A stretch of DNA of 64,000 nucleotides. It comes from Nemophila menziesii. Lineage: Eukaryota; Streptophyta; Magnoliopsida; Boraginales; Hydrophyllaceae. A program made the translations under genes and the position numbers. The stretch lies in contig JARWIR010000031.1 in the NCBI GenBank assembly GCA_029959085.1, positions 6,076,001 through 6,140,000 of the forward strand. The letters run 5' to 3'. Shown here in pieces: positions 44,469 to 55,782 of this stretch (the first letter of the stretch is position 1; each line of letters opens with the position of its first letter). The notes under the pieces were generated by a model. It had not been told where the DNA came from, ran no database searches, and saw only the letters and a program-made list of their open reading frames with translations.

Positions 44469-45422
44469 TCAGGGTGGCTATAGGTTCGGTTCGGACCGGT
44501 GCTCGGTCCGGTTCTCATGAAGGGAAAGGAAGATCTGGACCGGTAAGAAGGATCAGATTACCAGTTCCCGTTCCGGATCGGTTCTTACCTGTTCTGACCT
44601 CTTTTTTTTTTTTTTTAAATAATTGTTGAAATTCTTGTATTATTGAACTAGTGGTCCCTAAAAAAACTACAAAAAAAAAACATCTGATATGCAAATAAAT
44701 AATAACTGATGAAAAAACTAATATCTGATGAAAAAACTACAGTACTCCATTCCCATTCAGGGTAAACTTCTATGGTTAATCAGACAAAGGAGATGAGTAA
44801 TATGGCATAATTGATTATCTTTTGAATAAAAATGTTAATCGATTTATATAATTTTTTCACATCATACAAATTTTTTTTTTGAGGGTGAACAAGAACAGAT
44901 GGTTATTGGAGTTACAAGGAGTGGTAATAATTATTCATCATCTTATCGATAATGATACTTGTTTTGTAAAATGGAAACTAAGACTATCTTTGTAAACTAA
45001 CCTTTACCTTGTTTGGATATTAATATTATTGATAGATTATATCCGCATCAATTTCACAATTAAGGTCTCTATCTATTTCATTGTTGTTCTTATTCATTGT
45101 TTATTTTCTGTCTTGGTTATTTATGTTTTTGTATTTGACTTGATTGAGGAAGTTGATGCTTGACTTATCGTAATAGGTCATAACCTTTATTATATGCTAG
45201 ATGAAAAGTTTCAATGAGTGGGAGTTAAAGTCTCCTATTTAATACAATTAAAAAAATTGCTATCGGACCTGTACCGGTTCTGCTTCTTAATTTATTTTTT
45301 AAAAAACCGGACCGATACACTATTCAACGGTCCAGACCGGTTCTCTTCGCATTGTAGCTCTGGTTCGGTTCCGGCCGGTCCGGTCTGTTGGACCGGGAGA
45401 ACGGAACTTTTAGCAACCATGA
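44469..45422. mobile_element. hAT-like MITE with perfect 8-bp TSD
   Basis: 954 bp with perfect TSD actaaaac at 44461-44468 and 45423-45430. The inverted ends are tcagggtggcta and tagcaaccatga (imperfect). Sub-terminal ggttcggttccggaccggt-like repeats lie near both ends. AT-rich middle, no transposase. Confidence 0.85.
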
Positions 45423-45430
45423 ACTAAAAC

Positions 45431-45669
45431 TAAATTATAAAAAGATGTCTAAAACTATAATTAAATTGAACAAACATTTTGAGAAAATTTCTTCCTCTTT
45501 TCATCAGGAGTTCCTATAATACTTTCACGCTTCAGTAAGGAGTTGTAGTAGCGATAAATTCTTCAATTGAAGATCTTTGTTTGCATGGGTCTTGGTAAAC
45601 TTAGGCACCTTTGAAATTGAAGTAGAAATAAAACTAGTGTTGGTTAATTCCCAACTATAACCAAGTATG
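45431..45669. other. Spacer, nothing recognised
   Basis: AT-rich, no coding or repeat signal that I can support. Confidence 0.3.
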
Positions 45670-45957
45670 TCGACACCAGAATTTGTGTGACTCAAATTAT
45701 GTGGATGAAACAAACCTTAGAGGATTTTGGTCTTAAATATGGTATTATTCCTATTAGGTATGATAGCACAAGTGTAGTAAACTTTACTAAGAATCATATC
45801 CAACACTCTAGAACCAAACATATTGAGATTAAGCACAATTTTATTAGAGATAATACACAAAAAGTTGAAATTATGTTAAATATTGTAGATTCCTCCATTC
45901 AACTAGTAGATATCTTATTATACTATCAACTCTCTCGGAGAATTTATTCTTTCCTAT
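45670..45957 (+). pseudogene. Ty1/copia RNase H relic
   Basis: The plus-strand frame reads QIMWMKQTLEDFGLKYGIIP, YDSTSVVNFTKN, HSRTKHIEIKHNFIRD and a decayed QLVDILLYYQLS. This is the C-terminal end of a copia RNase H. Usual features are LWMKQ, DNTSAI and QLADIFTK; here DN is DS and the last motif is eroded. No LTR is seen nearby. It is unrelated in detail to the copia element at 2993-10490. Confidence 0.8.
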
Positions 45958-46469
45958 AAACACATAAAACTAAAATTACACCACTCTATCTCTAAATTTG
46001 GACTTTGTTACATTACATCAAGAGAATATGGGTTTTAGTCTCTATGAAGAAGAAAATGATTCCAATTTTGTAGGAAGTTACACAGGGGAAATTTAGGTTG
46101 TGATTTGGTCAGGAAAAATCTCATGGGTATTTTGTTTGTATGTAACCTTTAATAGATAATCAAGGTTGGTGTAAATAAAGTTATATAATACTAAGGGGAA
46201 GACCCTATGTAGAGGATTTAGCGTAGTCGAACCACTCTAACGGACTGCATAATTTCTAACCCTTCTATTTACTTTATGCTTCATATTAGTTTTGTATTTT
46301 GGATAACCTTTCATCTTCTTCACTACCTACTTCTCTCTTACTCAGTGTTTGCTAAATTGTGCCAACTATTTTCCAAATCTAATTTATCTTTCAAAATATA
46401 TTTAATTATTAGTAATATTGATTAGATCCCTATACACCCCACCATCCCTCTAGGACGTACGTTATATAA
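45958..46469. other. Spacer, probable copia tail
   Basis: Possibly the 3' region and part of an LTR of the copia relic before it. No boundary can be set and no gene is seen. Confidence 0.3.
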
Positions 46470-47570
46470 TTATATCAATTATAGTCAATCATGAAATTTG
46501 TAGCTGTATATGTATTTTATTGTGTTTATTATTTTTTATCCAAGTTAATCAAGATTTGAAAATTAATATTAAGATAATATGATAAAATTGATGTTAATTC
46601 AAAAAATGATTATGGGGTACGCATGGTGTGGGGAGGTGTTGGAGTTGAAGGTATAAAACAAATTTATAATTTTTTATTCAAAATGTTATAAACACTTTTT
46701 AAATTAGCTCTATGTGCCACTTAAGTGACTTTTTCTATCCAAATACTAATAAAAAAATTTACTTGGCCCAACTTGATAAAAAAATGCCAAACATTAAGTA
46801 TTAGCCCATTTTAGAATTTGAGTATTAAAAATGGGCCGATTGAGCATATACCTAAAAATATGTTTATCATAACCCTAAAGATTACTCTATTGTTTCATTT
46901 TTTTTCCGCCACTTATCTTTTATCCCCTGTTTCATCTTATCTCTTGTTTCACGATTCAAACTTCTATTTATTCTCTCAGATTAAAAATAAACCTAGAGAT
47001 CATATTACAATTTTATTATCATCTCTTCACTCCCCTTGTTTTAATTTGTTATATACATCGCCTTTTAAAAATCTAAAATAATCTTTATCATATATTTTCC
47101 AGTAACAAACAAAACACTCTATGTGTTTTTTGTGAAATTTATATAATTTCTGAGAGACAATTTGGAGGTTTATACTTCATAAATTATCATGGTGCTTCAA
47201 GGTAACATTTTGTGTACGTAATATACATTTTTATTTTGTTAATTATAAAAAAATTAGATTCTTTATAAGTACGAAAATCAAAATTAGGTGTTGTATGTAG
47301 TTTATGGAAATCCTTACATAATATGTAAGGAACTCAAAATGTGTTCTTTGAGATTATCAATAAAACATTGACAAAAAAAGATTATTTCAAAAAACCAGCA
47401 TATATTCTTTTATAAGAATTTAAATAAAGTGTTTTTATTTTATAGTTAATTGACTTATGTATTAAATTGTACAATTCTACTTATATTTTTATATTTTCAA
47501 TACAGAATAATTGTTATTTGACGATCGAGATTGTTGGTCATTACATTTCAATTGTGTAAGGTAATCCATT
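46470..47570 (+). promoter_or_regulatory. Promoter and 5' exon cassette, copy 2
   Basis: Second, better preserved copy of the cassette at 42990-44000. Site II elements: ggccca 46765-46770, agccca 46803-46808, tgggcc 46832-46837. Telo-box aaccctaa at 46871-46878, about 30 bases after the last site II. Downstream an exon-like stretch ends atggtgcttcaag/gtaaca (ATG 47189-47191, donor at 47202), and a second AG...GT-bounded stretch lies at about 47507-47560. The start MVLQ resembles that of ribosomal protein eS27, but I find no eS27 coding exon, so the host gene stays unidentified. Confidence 0.5.
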
Positions 47571-48914
47571 CTTATTATATACAAATTTTAGTGCATTTTG
47601 TGAATCATGTAACTTGACCCATGAATCATTAATTATAAATAATTATATATATATATAATTTTTCTAGTATTTATATTGAGAAAATTGAAATAAATAAATA
47701 ACGTGTTTGTAAAACTTGATTTAGAGTATCCAACTGTCAACTTACCCCTGAAACACAATGTGTATGCTTACCCCCTATATAAAGTTGTTTAATAGACCTT
47801 ACGGTGACAATATTACATGGGTTTCTTGGACCAAGATATATTATTATCTACAAACCTTTGACACTATGAACGATCGATACCTAAGAAAGTTTTCACAAAA
47901 CCACATTAACAATAACTAATCTACAAGACCTGAACCAATAACAACCATAAGAAAAGCGACGTAAGAACAACATAAATATTTAAAACAAGAGAAAAAGAAC
48001 CACAGATGATCATATATTAGGAAAAAAAGTTATATGATAGAAAAATATGTAGAATACTGATTAATAATCATGACAACATGTATCCACTGTGAGAATCACA
48101 GAGCTCCACTATTTTTATCCACTGAAACCCTGGGCATATTTGTCTTCGAGGAGACATAGTTTAAGGCCTTGTGTGTTTGCACTTCAAGAGATTATTAAGA
48201 TACCAAGTCAATAAGATTGATTGTTTTTTCGATCAGTTTAGATCTTAATGTTTTATAACTGAGCTATTTGATTAATATTTTCAATAAATTTTGATGCATT
48301 AAGACATTGTTTATAACGAAATAAAATTTATTTAATTGTTCATTCATCAAGTATCCCTTAAAAGAACAGATAAAGCCAAAATTATGAGTTTCCGAAAGGA
48401 TTGTAGTGTATTTAGAAAGTATTTTTAACCAAATTTATCTATATATAATAGATGGGTGATTTTGTTTAATAAAATTACATGGTATCTAATAAAATAAATC
48501 TTGTTCTTTATTGGAATGAATCAATATGCAAGACATGTTAGGTCCAAACTTTATTTTATTAAATACATTAGAAAGAGTCATTTTGGATTTTAAATCACTT
48601 TGATTTAATTAATAACTCTTATCATAAAACCATTTCTAACTATTTGGTAGAGTGTCATGTATATTTATATTCTCTCTGTGATTGCAGGATCAAAGTTTTT
48701 TACATAAACGTTTGTGAACGTCTCGGCATGTTCTAACCCCCGAGCGCTCCTTCTCATGAACTTCGCAACAAAGCTACACCAAAAATGTTAAAATGAATTA
48801 CTTTACACACATATAGAAAATATTAAATTATTCAGGACCAATCCTAGGTATATGTCCAGGAAGCAACTGCCTTGGTTTCCTAATAATTTGGTATTTTTAA
48901 GGGTCTCTTTTTGG

Positions 48915-48915
<1 letters not shown>
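47571..48915. other. Spacer, nothing recognised
   Basis: About 1.3 kb of AT-rich sequence without an open frame, terminal repeat or motif that I can support. Confidence 0.3.
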
Positions 48916-48918
<3 letters not shown>

Positions 48919-48955
<37 letters not shown>

Positions 48956-48965
48956 CTATATATAT
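48919..48965. repeat. (TA)n microsatellite
   Basis: Nearly pure ta repeat of about 36 bases followed by a short interrupted part. Confidence 0.9.
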
Positions 48966-49227
48966 AGTTTTATATTTAAATTCAATAAAATAGCTTGAGT
49001 TATAAGTTAGCTTAGTCGTAAAACGATATATTTTCTCACGAGAGGTTTAAGGTTCAAGTCTCATCTTAAAATAAGTTTCTCGATTTTTTATAATTATTTA
49101 ATGTATATATATTGGGCTCTATTATGAATTTCCCTTTGGACTTCAAATATATCATTGATTTTTTTTATAATTATTTTTAATATACATATATATCTATATT
49201 ATATTTCGAAGTTTTTTCTACGGTCCG

Positions 49228-49340
49228 GATTTACCCGCATAAGTGGTGCCCAGGATTAAATCTGGCCAAACATAAGTGGTGGCCAGGATTTAATATGGCT
49301 AAACATAAGTGGTGGCCAGGATTGATTCTGGCCCCACTTA
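49228..49340 (+). repeat. Tandem repeat, three units of about 34 bp
   Basis: Units built on cataagtggtggccaggatt followed by naatctggccaaa-like sequence; three copies with a few substitutions. Confidence 0.8.
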
Positions 49341-49459
49341 TCATTAATACCATTAACTAATCTTTATTTACTTAATAAAAAAAAATTATATTTTAAAACA
49401 ATAAACCTTAAATCACTCCCTTATTTCTCTCATTATTTTATTATTCTTCTCCTAAATCT

Positions 49460-49590
49460 CTTAAATTTTTCATTTTTTTATTTTCTCATTTGTTATATCT
49501 ATATAAAAACCACATTGATCTTTTAAAAGAATTTTTTTTAAATTGGAAATATGGGAGCAGTGTATTACCCTACACGATTTTTTGAAAAGT
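49460..49590 (+). repeat. Upstream copy of the Helitron 5' segment
   Basis: The stretch with tctatataaaaaccacattg (from 49498) and gggagcagtgtattacccta is a close direct copy of the Helitron start at 49818. The similarity extends about 20-25 bases upstream of the Helitron terminus in both places. This suggests a tandem duplication of flank plus 5' end. Confidence 0.75.
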
Positions 49591-49817
49591 TAATGAAGGA
49601 AAATAATATTGAAATATTGAAACACTTAAGAACAATTGGGCAAATCTGTTCTGGACTTTTACAACCAAATTACAACAAATTGATATTTTGTTTAATAATA
49701 CTTTGATAGCAAAAATAAAGTATATTTTATTATAAAAATATATCAATAAAAGTTACATTATTAATTATAAAAATTATAAGACTATCCTGCACTTTTTTAA
49801 TTTTCTCATTTATTGTA

Positions 49818-51170
49818 TCTATATAAAATCCACATTGATCTTTTAAAAGATATTTTTTCAAATTGGGAATATGGGAGCTGTGTATTACCCTACACGATTT
49901 TTCGACCCCTTATCCATAACCTTAGACCCTTAACTATCAACCTTAAAGTTAACCTTAACCTTAACTTTACCCTTAACCTTAACCTTAACCTTAACCCAAA
50001 CCCAAACCAAAACCCAAACCTTAACCTTAATTTTAACCTAAACCCAAACCTTAACCTTAACCTTAAACTTAACCTTAACCTTAACCTTAAACTTAACCTT
50101 AACCTTTAACTTTATTTTTAACTTTACCCTTACCTTTACCTTAACCTTAACTTGAACCTTAACCCTGACCTTAACCTTAACCTTAACCTTAACCTTAACA
50201 TTAACCTTAACCTTGACCTTAACCTTGACCTTAACCTTAACCTTAACCTTAACATTAAACTTAAACTATACCTTAACCTTAACCCTCAACCTATTATCCA
50301 TAACCTTAACCCCCTTAACATTATTCTTAACATTAACCTTAATACTAAACTAACATTAAACTTAACCTTAAACTTAAACCTTAAACCCTACATCTTAAAA
50401 CTTAAACCCTAATCTTCATCATCACCTTAACCTTAACTTTAATCTTAACCCTTAACCTTTAACCTTAAACCTTACACCTTAAACCTTAAACCTTACCTTG
50501 ACCTTGAACCTTAAACCTTACAACCTTATCTTCATCTTCACTTTAACCTTAACCCTTAAACCTTAAACCTTAACCCTTGAATCTCAAGCCTTAACCTTTA
50601 CATTCACCTTCATCTTAAGTTTAACCTAAACCTTAACCATAACCTTAATCTTGAACCTTGAACCTTGAACCTTGAACCTTAAAGATTAAACCTTAAACCT
50701 TAAACCTTAACCTTAAACCTTAACCTTAAACTTAACCTTAACTTTAAACCTTAACCTTAACTTTCATCTTAAATGTAACCTTAACCTTATACAGATAAAA
50801 AATCATCGCGCTAATATTCGACCTTAAACCTGGAATTTTGTTAAACCTTAAACAGTTAATCTTAAACCTTAACTCTAACTTAACCTTAATCTTAAAGTTA
50901 AATTCAACCTTAACCTTGACTTAAAATTTAACCTTAATCCTTAACTTTAACCTTAAAATTAACCTCATCCTTAACCTTGACCTAAACCTTAACCCTAACC
51001 TTAACCTTAAACTCAACCTTAACGTTAACCTAACCTTCTTCTTGATGAGCAACAAAAGAAAAACCTGAACCCTAACTTTAACCTTGACCTTAACCCTTGG
51101 AACCTGTGTTCAATTTCCGTTAACAAACAAATTTTTTTCTTCAGTGTCTTCAGACACGGGTTTTACCTAG
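49818..51170 (+). mobile_element. Non-autonomous Helitron
   Basis: The 5' end is tctatataaa, a TC start preceded by A (49817). The 3' end is a short palindrome, gtgtct-tc-agacac (51144-51157), then gggttttac and CTAG (51167-51170), followed by T (51171). A TC start, a hairpin about 10 bases before CTRR, and insertion between A and T without TSD are the Helitron hallmarks. No Rep/helicase gene is present. Nearly the whole interior is the CTTAAC array. Confidence 0.8.
49905..51100 (+). repeat. Degenerate CTTAAC hexamer array
   Basis: About 1.2 kb built on aacctt/cttaac with many one-base variants (aaaccttaaacctt, ccctaacc, ccttgacc). Purest near 50159-50260. Plus-strand open frames reading LNLNLN and NPNPN repeats are only translations of the array. 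Confidence 0.9.
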
Positions 51171-51758
51171 TATATATATATATAGAGATTTTTATTATAA
51201 AATTCATTTTGGACCCCAAATATATCAGGACCTGCCTTAAGAAAATTGACGGAATAATTCATACTTTATCCCCAAAATATCACCCTAAGTTACATATTAA
51301 CCCTTACAAAGTACAAAAATTAATTTCCATCCTCTAGAAATAACTGCCTTGTATCTCTCCATCTCTCAAATGATTTCATTTAATATATTTTTCTTATCTT
51401 TGTCATAAAATAAAAAAAAATAGTTTTTTCAGATATTTATGTTTAATCTTTGTAATTCATTAAAATGTAAAATTTTATAATTTTAATGTATCAATTGAGT
51501 AATATCTCATATAATCTACTTTAACATTTTTTATATTAATTTGGTATTAAATTAGTTACTCTGTCTTTCTTTTAAACTCTTTTTGATCTCCTTCAATCTC
51601 CCTTTCATTTTATTAATAACGTAATTGTTAGCCGCTATTAGACAACTTAAAGAAACCTTGTTTGATAAAATTATTTCTATTTAGATGTAAAAAAAAACAA
51701 TTAATCATATTTAATATATTTTAGATTAAGAGAAAGTCACACACACTAACAGAAGCAC

Positions 51759-51760
<2 letters not shown>
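51171..51760. other. Spacer, nothing recognised
   Basis: AT-rich, no coding or repeat signal that I can support. Confidence 0.3.
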
Positions 51761-51763
<3 letters not shown>

Positions 51764-51849
<86 letters not shown>

Positions 51850-51870
51850 TATATATATAGATATATATAT
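51764..51870. repeat. (AT)n microsatellite
   Basis: About 85 bases of uninterrupted at, then three short units separated by g. A likely length-polymorphic site and a possible source of assembly error. Confidence 0.95.
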
Positions 51871-51924
51871 ATTTAATTAACATGGATAGACAGATTGGTA
51901 CCTTTCGGGAAATGTGTGAAAAGA

Positions 51925-51962
51925 TTTATGGAAATAATTTTTATGAAAATTATTTCCATAAA
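51925..51962. repeat. Perfect 15-bp inverted repeat
   Basis: tttatggaaataatt and aattatttccataaa, separated by 8 bases. An isolated hairpin in AT-rich DNA. Confidence 0.85.
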
Positions 51963-53405
51963 AATAATGTGTGTAATATATTTTGGATATGGTTTTCTTG
52001 GTAAACATTCTCTACTTGCATACTATCAACTATGTTGGAATTTTCGTATCTGGAAACAGAAATTGTTAGAATTGTGCCTATAAAATAGGGTGTCAGTGGT
52101 GAATTTCTTTTAAGTACATGAATATATTCTTTTTTAAGTGTACTTCACGAATTCGTAAGCACTAGATCATGTTAAATGCAGTTCGGAACTTGTAAAACTA
52201 ATTAATAATGTAATAATAAGAATCAATCATATATGTACAACATCTGTTATGAATGTATACTCTATTACAGATGGAACTTTTGTAGATCTGCATTATATAT
52301 TATTTATGCTACTTGTAATTTTCTTGAGATTGTTGCGGACCTTATGGCCTTAGGCAAGTAGTTCAAACATTGATGAGTGGTTATTGAATTTTCTTGACTT
52401 GTTTCACTTTTTCTTTAAGCACTTTTGTTTAAAAACTTTTATGATTTAGATGCAAACAATAAATGTAAAAGGTTAATTTGTTAAAAGGAAAAATAGGAGA
52501 TAGGCGTAGATTAACTTTTGGTCCTCACCTAACCAATCCACACCGTACATGTGTCGTGAAGCTGAGAGTGATCGGGATTCACGAGCCTTCCAAACACTTA
52601 GCTTATAAGAGAAGTGAGAGCAGCTCGGAAAACCACTTTTAAAACCCTTATCTCATTTCTTCCATTGAAGTCTCCCTGTAAGTTAGAAGCAATAAAAAAA
52701 TGGTGATTGTTGGTGATCATTTCCACCCTATCCAGATTCAGATCTGAAGTTATATATAACTTAAACTAGATCTTTAGGATCACCTTAAACTAGATCTAGT
52801 CATTCTTGTGAATCATTTGAAATTATGAAATTAAATTAGTTTATTTACTCGGGTTTTAGAATTTCAATACTTATGTGGTCAAAATAGTTCAATGGGGTGG
52901 GATTGGCTAAATGATTTTCTAGACGATAGATAGACTTACTGTTATTCGACACAAAATTCAGTAATTTTGTATGCCTCAATGTCATGAATTTGTTGATATA
53001 TATAACACATCATGGATTCAAACCTTCAACATAAATTTTACGAGATACCATTGTGCTTTTTTTTTAATTGGAAATAACCAACGTACTAGCTTCTGTAAAG
53101 GACGAATACCTATTTGTTTGCTATCAAGAAAGTAATGGTTATTAATTTAGTTTATCTTAAATTAGTCCAGTAGAGTATAAACTGTTGTGGAATTATATTG
53201 CAATTGATTATCTTATGAAAATCAATATATTGAACATCCGTAAGCAGATACAACATGTAAGTAATGTCTGTTAAACCAAAATACATTGATTTTGAGATTA
53301 TCTTTTTTCCTTGTAGTCCTTCTTTAGTTGCTTTAACTTTAATCTTAAATTTCAATGCTTTAACATATAATTATTAACAAAACTAAAGGAACAATACTTT
53401 TATAG
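51963..53405 (+). other. Region upstream of the START-domain gene
   Basis: No gene is called. Around 53196-53260 a trace of the end of an HD-ZIP III leucine zipper can be read with stops (LSYENQYIEHP, then ADTTCK). Around 52520-52690 a stretch with less AT (ccaatccacaccgtacatg to ccattgaagtctccctg) could be promoter or 5' leader. I found no homeodomain coding sequence. Confidence 0.35.
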
Positions 53406-55009
53406 CCTTTTAGCTAATGACTCTGCAATCACTGTGTCTAATGGCGCAAGGTAATTATAGCTAATTATAGCAACTACTGCTATATTGACTCGGTGAAACT
53501 AATAATTACTATTTTACAGCCTCCTCTTACTTACTGAAGCAATGAAAGCAGAGTTTTTGATGAAAGCACGTGAAGATTTAATTGGCTGGGTATTTCTTCA
53601 CTGTGTAATTTTTTTTGAATTTTCTTATGAACTTGCTCATTTACTTACTTTCTAATCTATAACAGGCTGGTGGGCCCTGTTTTGGATTGGGAGCACGGGT
53701 ATGGGCCATGGTCCCTTTACATCCTATCAAAGTACGATTTTACAACATCATGATGTTTACTTTTATGGCATTACTTGTTAGATACCTGATTCAATTCAAT
53801 TTTTTATTTTAATTTTGGATCACTCTATATGGAAGTAGTAACTGAGATCAAATAATGATGTTTGTGTGATGGAAAGATTTCTCTATTAATAAAAACACTC
53901 TATGAAATTGGGCACATGTAATGAAAATCTTAACAGGTAATTTTCATATGTAATGTAAATATTAATTTGTAATTTTGATTTCTTGACAGGTAATGGAAAT
54001 CCTGAGGGAGCGCGTGTCTTGGTCTCAGGACTCTCGATGTGCTGAGGTGATTGCGAAATATCCAGCTCATAACGGGGGCACAATAAAACTAGTGCACATG
54101 CAAGTGAGAAAACTAGCATACTTGTTCTTAAACATCTAATCATATCAAGTTTTGATAATTGCTCTAAGTGTTATTCTATTATATTTCAGGCTTTTGCATC
54201 AAACTTTTGGACAATAAGATTCACTTCAGCTCAATCAGATGGAAGACATATGGTATCTTATTTCATTTCCAACATTATATAAACGCTTACATTTATTGAG
54301 CATATCTGATTAAATGATACTTTATTTAATAACCCCCAAGGTATACGAGATATCCTTACCAGGTTCTGCTTCTCCTGAATTGGTGGCACCCAATCTGCTG
54401 GCGCGTGGGTATATAATTCGTCCATGCGAGGGTGGAGGGTCAAACATACAGATGGTTGACCATTTGTACTTGGAGGTTCGTTATACTCACAAATTCTTTG
54501 GATTTCAATAACCTTTTGTTTAATCAAATTTCGGTATTAAAAATATTAGTTATGCAGGCTTCATCTGCATTTCTTCCTCTTTGTGAGTTATCACAAGCTG
54601 TAGCGCAGAAACTTGTAGTTGTGGTAAGTGTGTTGGTATATTTTGGGTTTCTATACTAATATTTAAAGATTATTATATATGCATTTTTCTTCTATTGAAA
54701 GTTAGGAAATTAATTGAGTTTTTTTTTAACAGGCCCATGGTCAATCTGAGCGCATTCCACATTGTGATGGAGTGACGCACGCCAATTTGCAAGCATTTAC
54801 GAAAAAATTGATGAGGTAACACTCATGACATGCATGATACATAATTGGAGAGCCTCATTGTTCTTGAATCTTTATGTTTATGACGTGATTTTGTTGTTTT
54901 TGTGTATAGTTTCTTCAGTGATACTGTTGGTACTTATGCTAGAGATGGTCCGGTATTCATTCATTCCAAAGATGATACATCGTCATCCAAGCTCAGCGCG
55001 ATTCTGTGA
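53406..55009 (+). CDS. HD-ZIP III-derived START-domain gene, truncated
   Basis: A spliced gene from the START region of a class III HD-ZIP factor. Exons, all with GT-AG ends: 53406-53450 (tentative), 53520-53589, 53666-53731, 53990-54103, 54190-54252, 54341-54475, 54558-54623, 54733-54815, 54910-55009 (TGA 55007-55009). They join without a stop into about 245 residues. Family landmarks: LTEAMKAEFLMKA, EILRERVSWSQDSRC, NGGTIKLVHMQ, FWTIRFTSAQSDG, GYIIRPCEGGGSNIQMVDHL, AVAQKLVV, FTKKLMRFFSDTVG. Missing: homeodomain and zipper, the MPGMKPGP segment (miR166 site), TLAPARD, and everything after about the first third of the post-START part, including MEKHLA. START domains bind lipids. No ATG is certain; the first in frame is at MKAEF (53542). 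It is either a pseudogene with oddly intact splicing or a short START-only protein. Confidence 0.75.
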
Positions 55010-55780
55010 AGTGTTCCAAACTATGTTTGCAAAATGATTAACTGTAGGGCTGCTACGGTCTATTTGCAAATAGTGATTTTATTAGATACATTGATGTACC
55101 CAAACTGATTTCATAAATAGGTAAATGACACAATTTGTTTCTGGCATAGTCACCATCTCTAAGCTAAAAATAACTGCAAGAAAGATACTATTTTTCCATC
55201 ACCATTTCCGCCCCACCACCAATTTCACCTTCACCTCCCTATCACTGTCACCACCATCTTCAGTCTACATCTATTTATTGAGACTAACAAGGACAATGGG
55301 GCGTGTTTACTTATCCCCACGCCTAAACGCGGAGAATTTGAAGGAGTAAAATGCACCCTCTTGTGTTATGCAAAATATGATGATACTTAAGGGTGGATCT
55401 AGGAATCTTCATAAAATTTGAAAGATTAAAAATTTGAGTTAGGTTAACCTCATACACTTATATTAGATATTTTTTCGGTAATTTCATAATAGATCTTTCA
55501 TTTATGTGAGAAATAGTCGTATATAGACTTATATTTTCCAGGTTCGCCCATCATGATACCAATAGATGTGCAATGACATGTGGGTTATAGTCACTGTGAA
55601 AAATACCTCTTTCCACTCTAGCCCTTTTATATCATTGTTAAATCTTTTGTTTAATGAAAGTTCAATTTCTAAAGACACACAAAAATCAACATTGCTTAAG
55701 TGTAAAGCAACAAGCAATAAAAACACTTCTTAAAAGGTTCGGTTTTCACTACCTCGTTCGTAAAGACTAATTCACATTTG
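55010..55780. other. Spacer, nothing recognised
   Basis: No conserved frame and no continuation of the HD-ZIP III coding sequence in this stretch. Confidence 0.4.
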
Positions 55781-55782
55781 AG

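Noticed and set aside
46470..47570. A functional ribosomal protein eS27 gene
   Set aside because: Only the first codons (MVLQ) and the promoter motifs fit; no zinc-ribbon exon of eS27 is visible downstream.
49813..50412. Plus-strand ORFs rich in LNLNLN and NPNPN
   Set aside because: They are translations of the CTTAAC array; composition and period explain them.
49905..51100. Interstitial telomere
   Set aside because: The unit is CTTAAC, not CCCTAAA, and the array lies inside Helitron ends. Kept only as a question in the findings.
51963..55009. A complete HD-ZIP III gene
   Set aside because: No homeodomain upstream within the window region examined, and a stop ends the frame long before MEKHLA.
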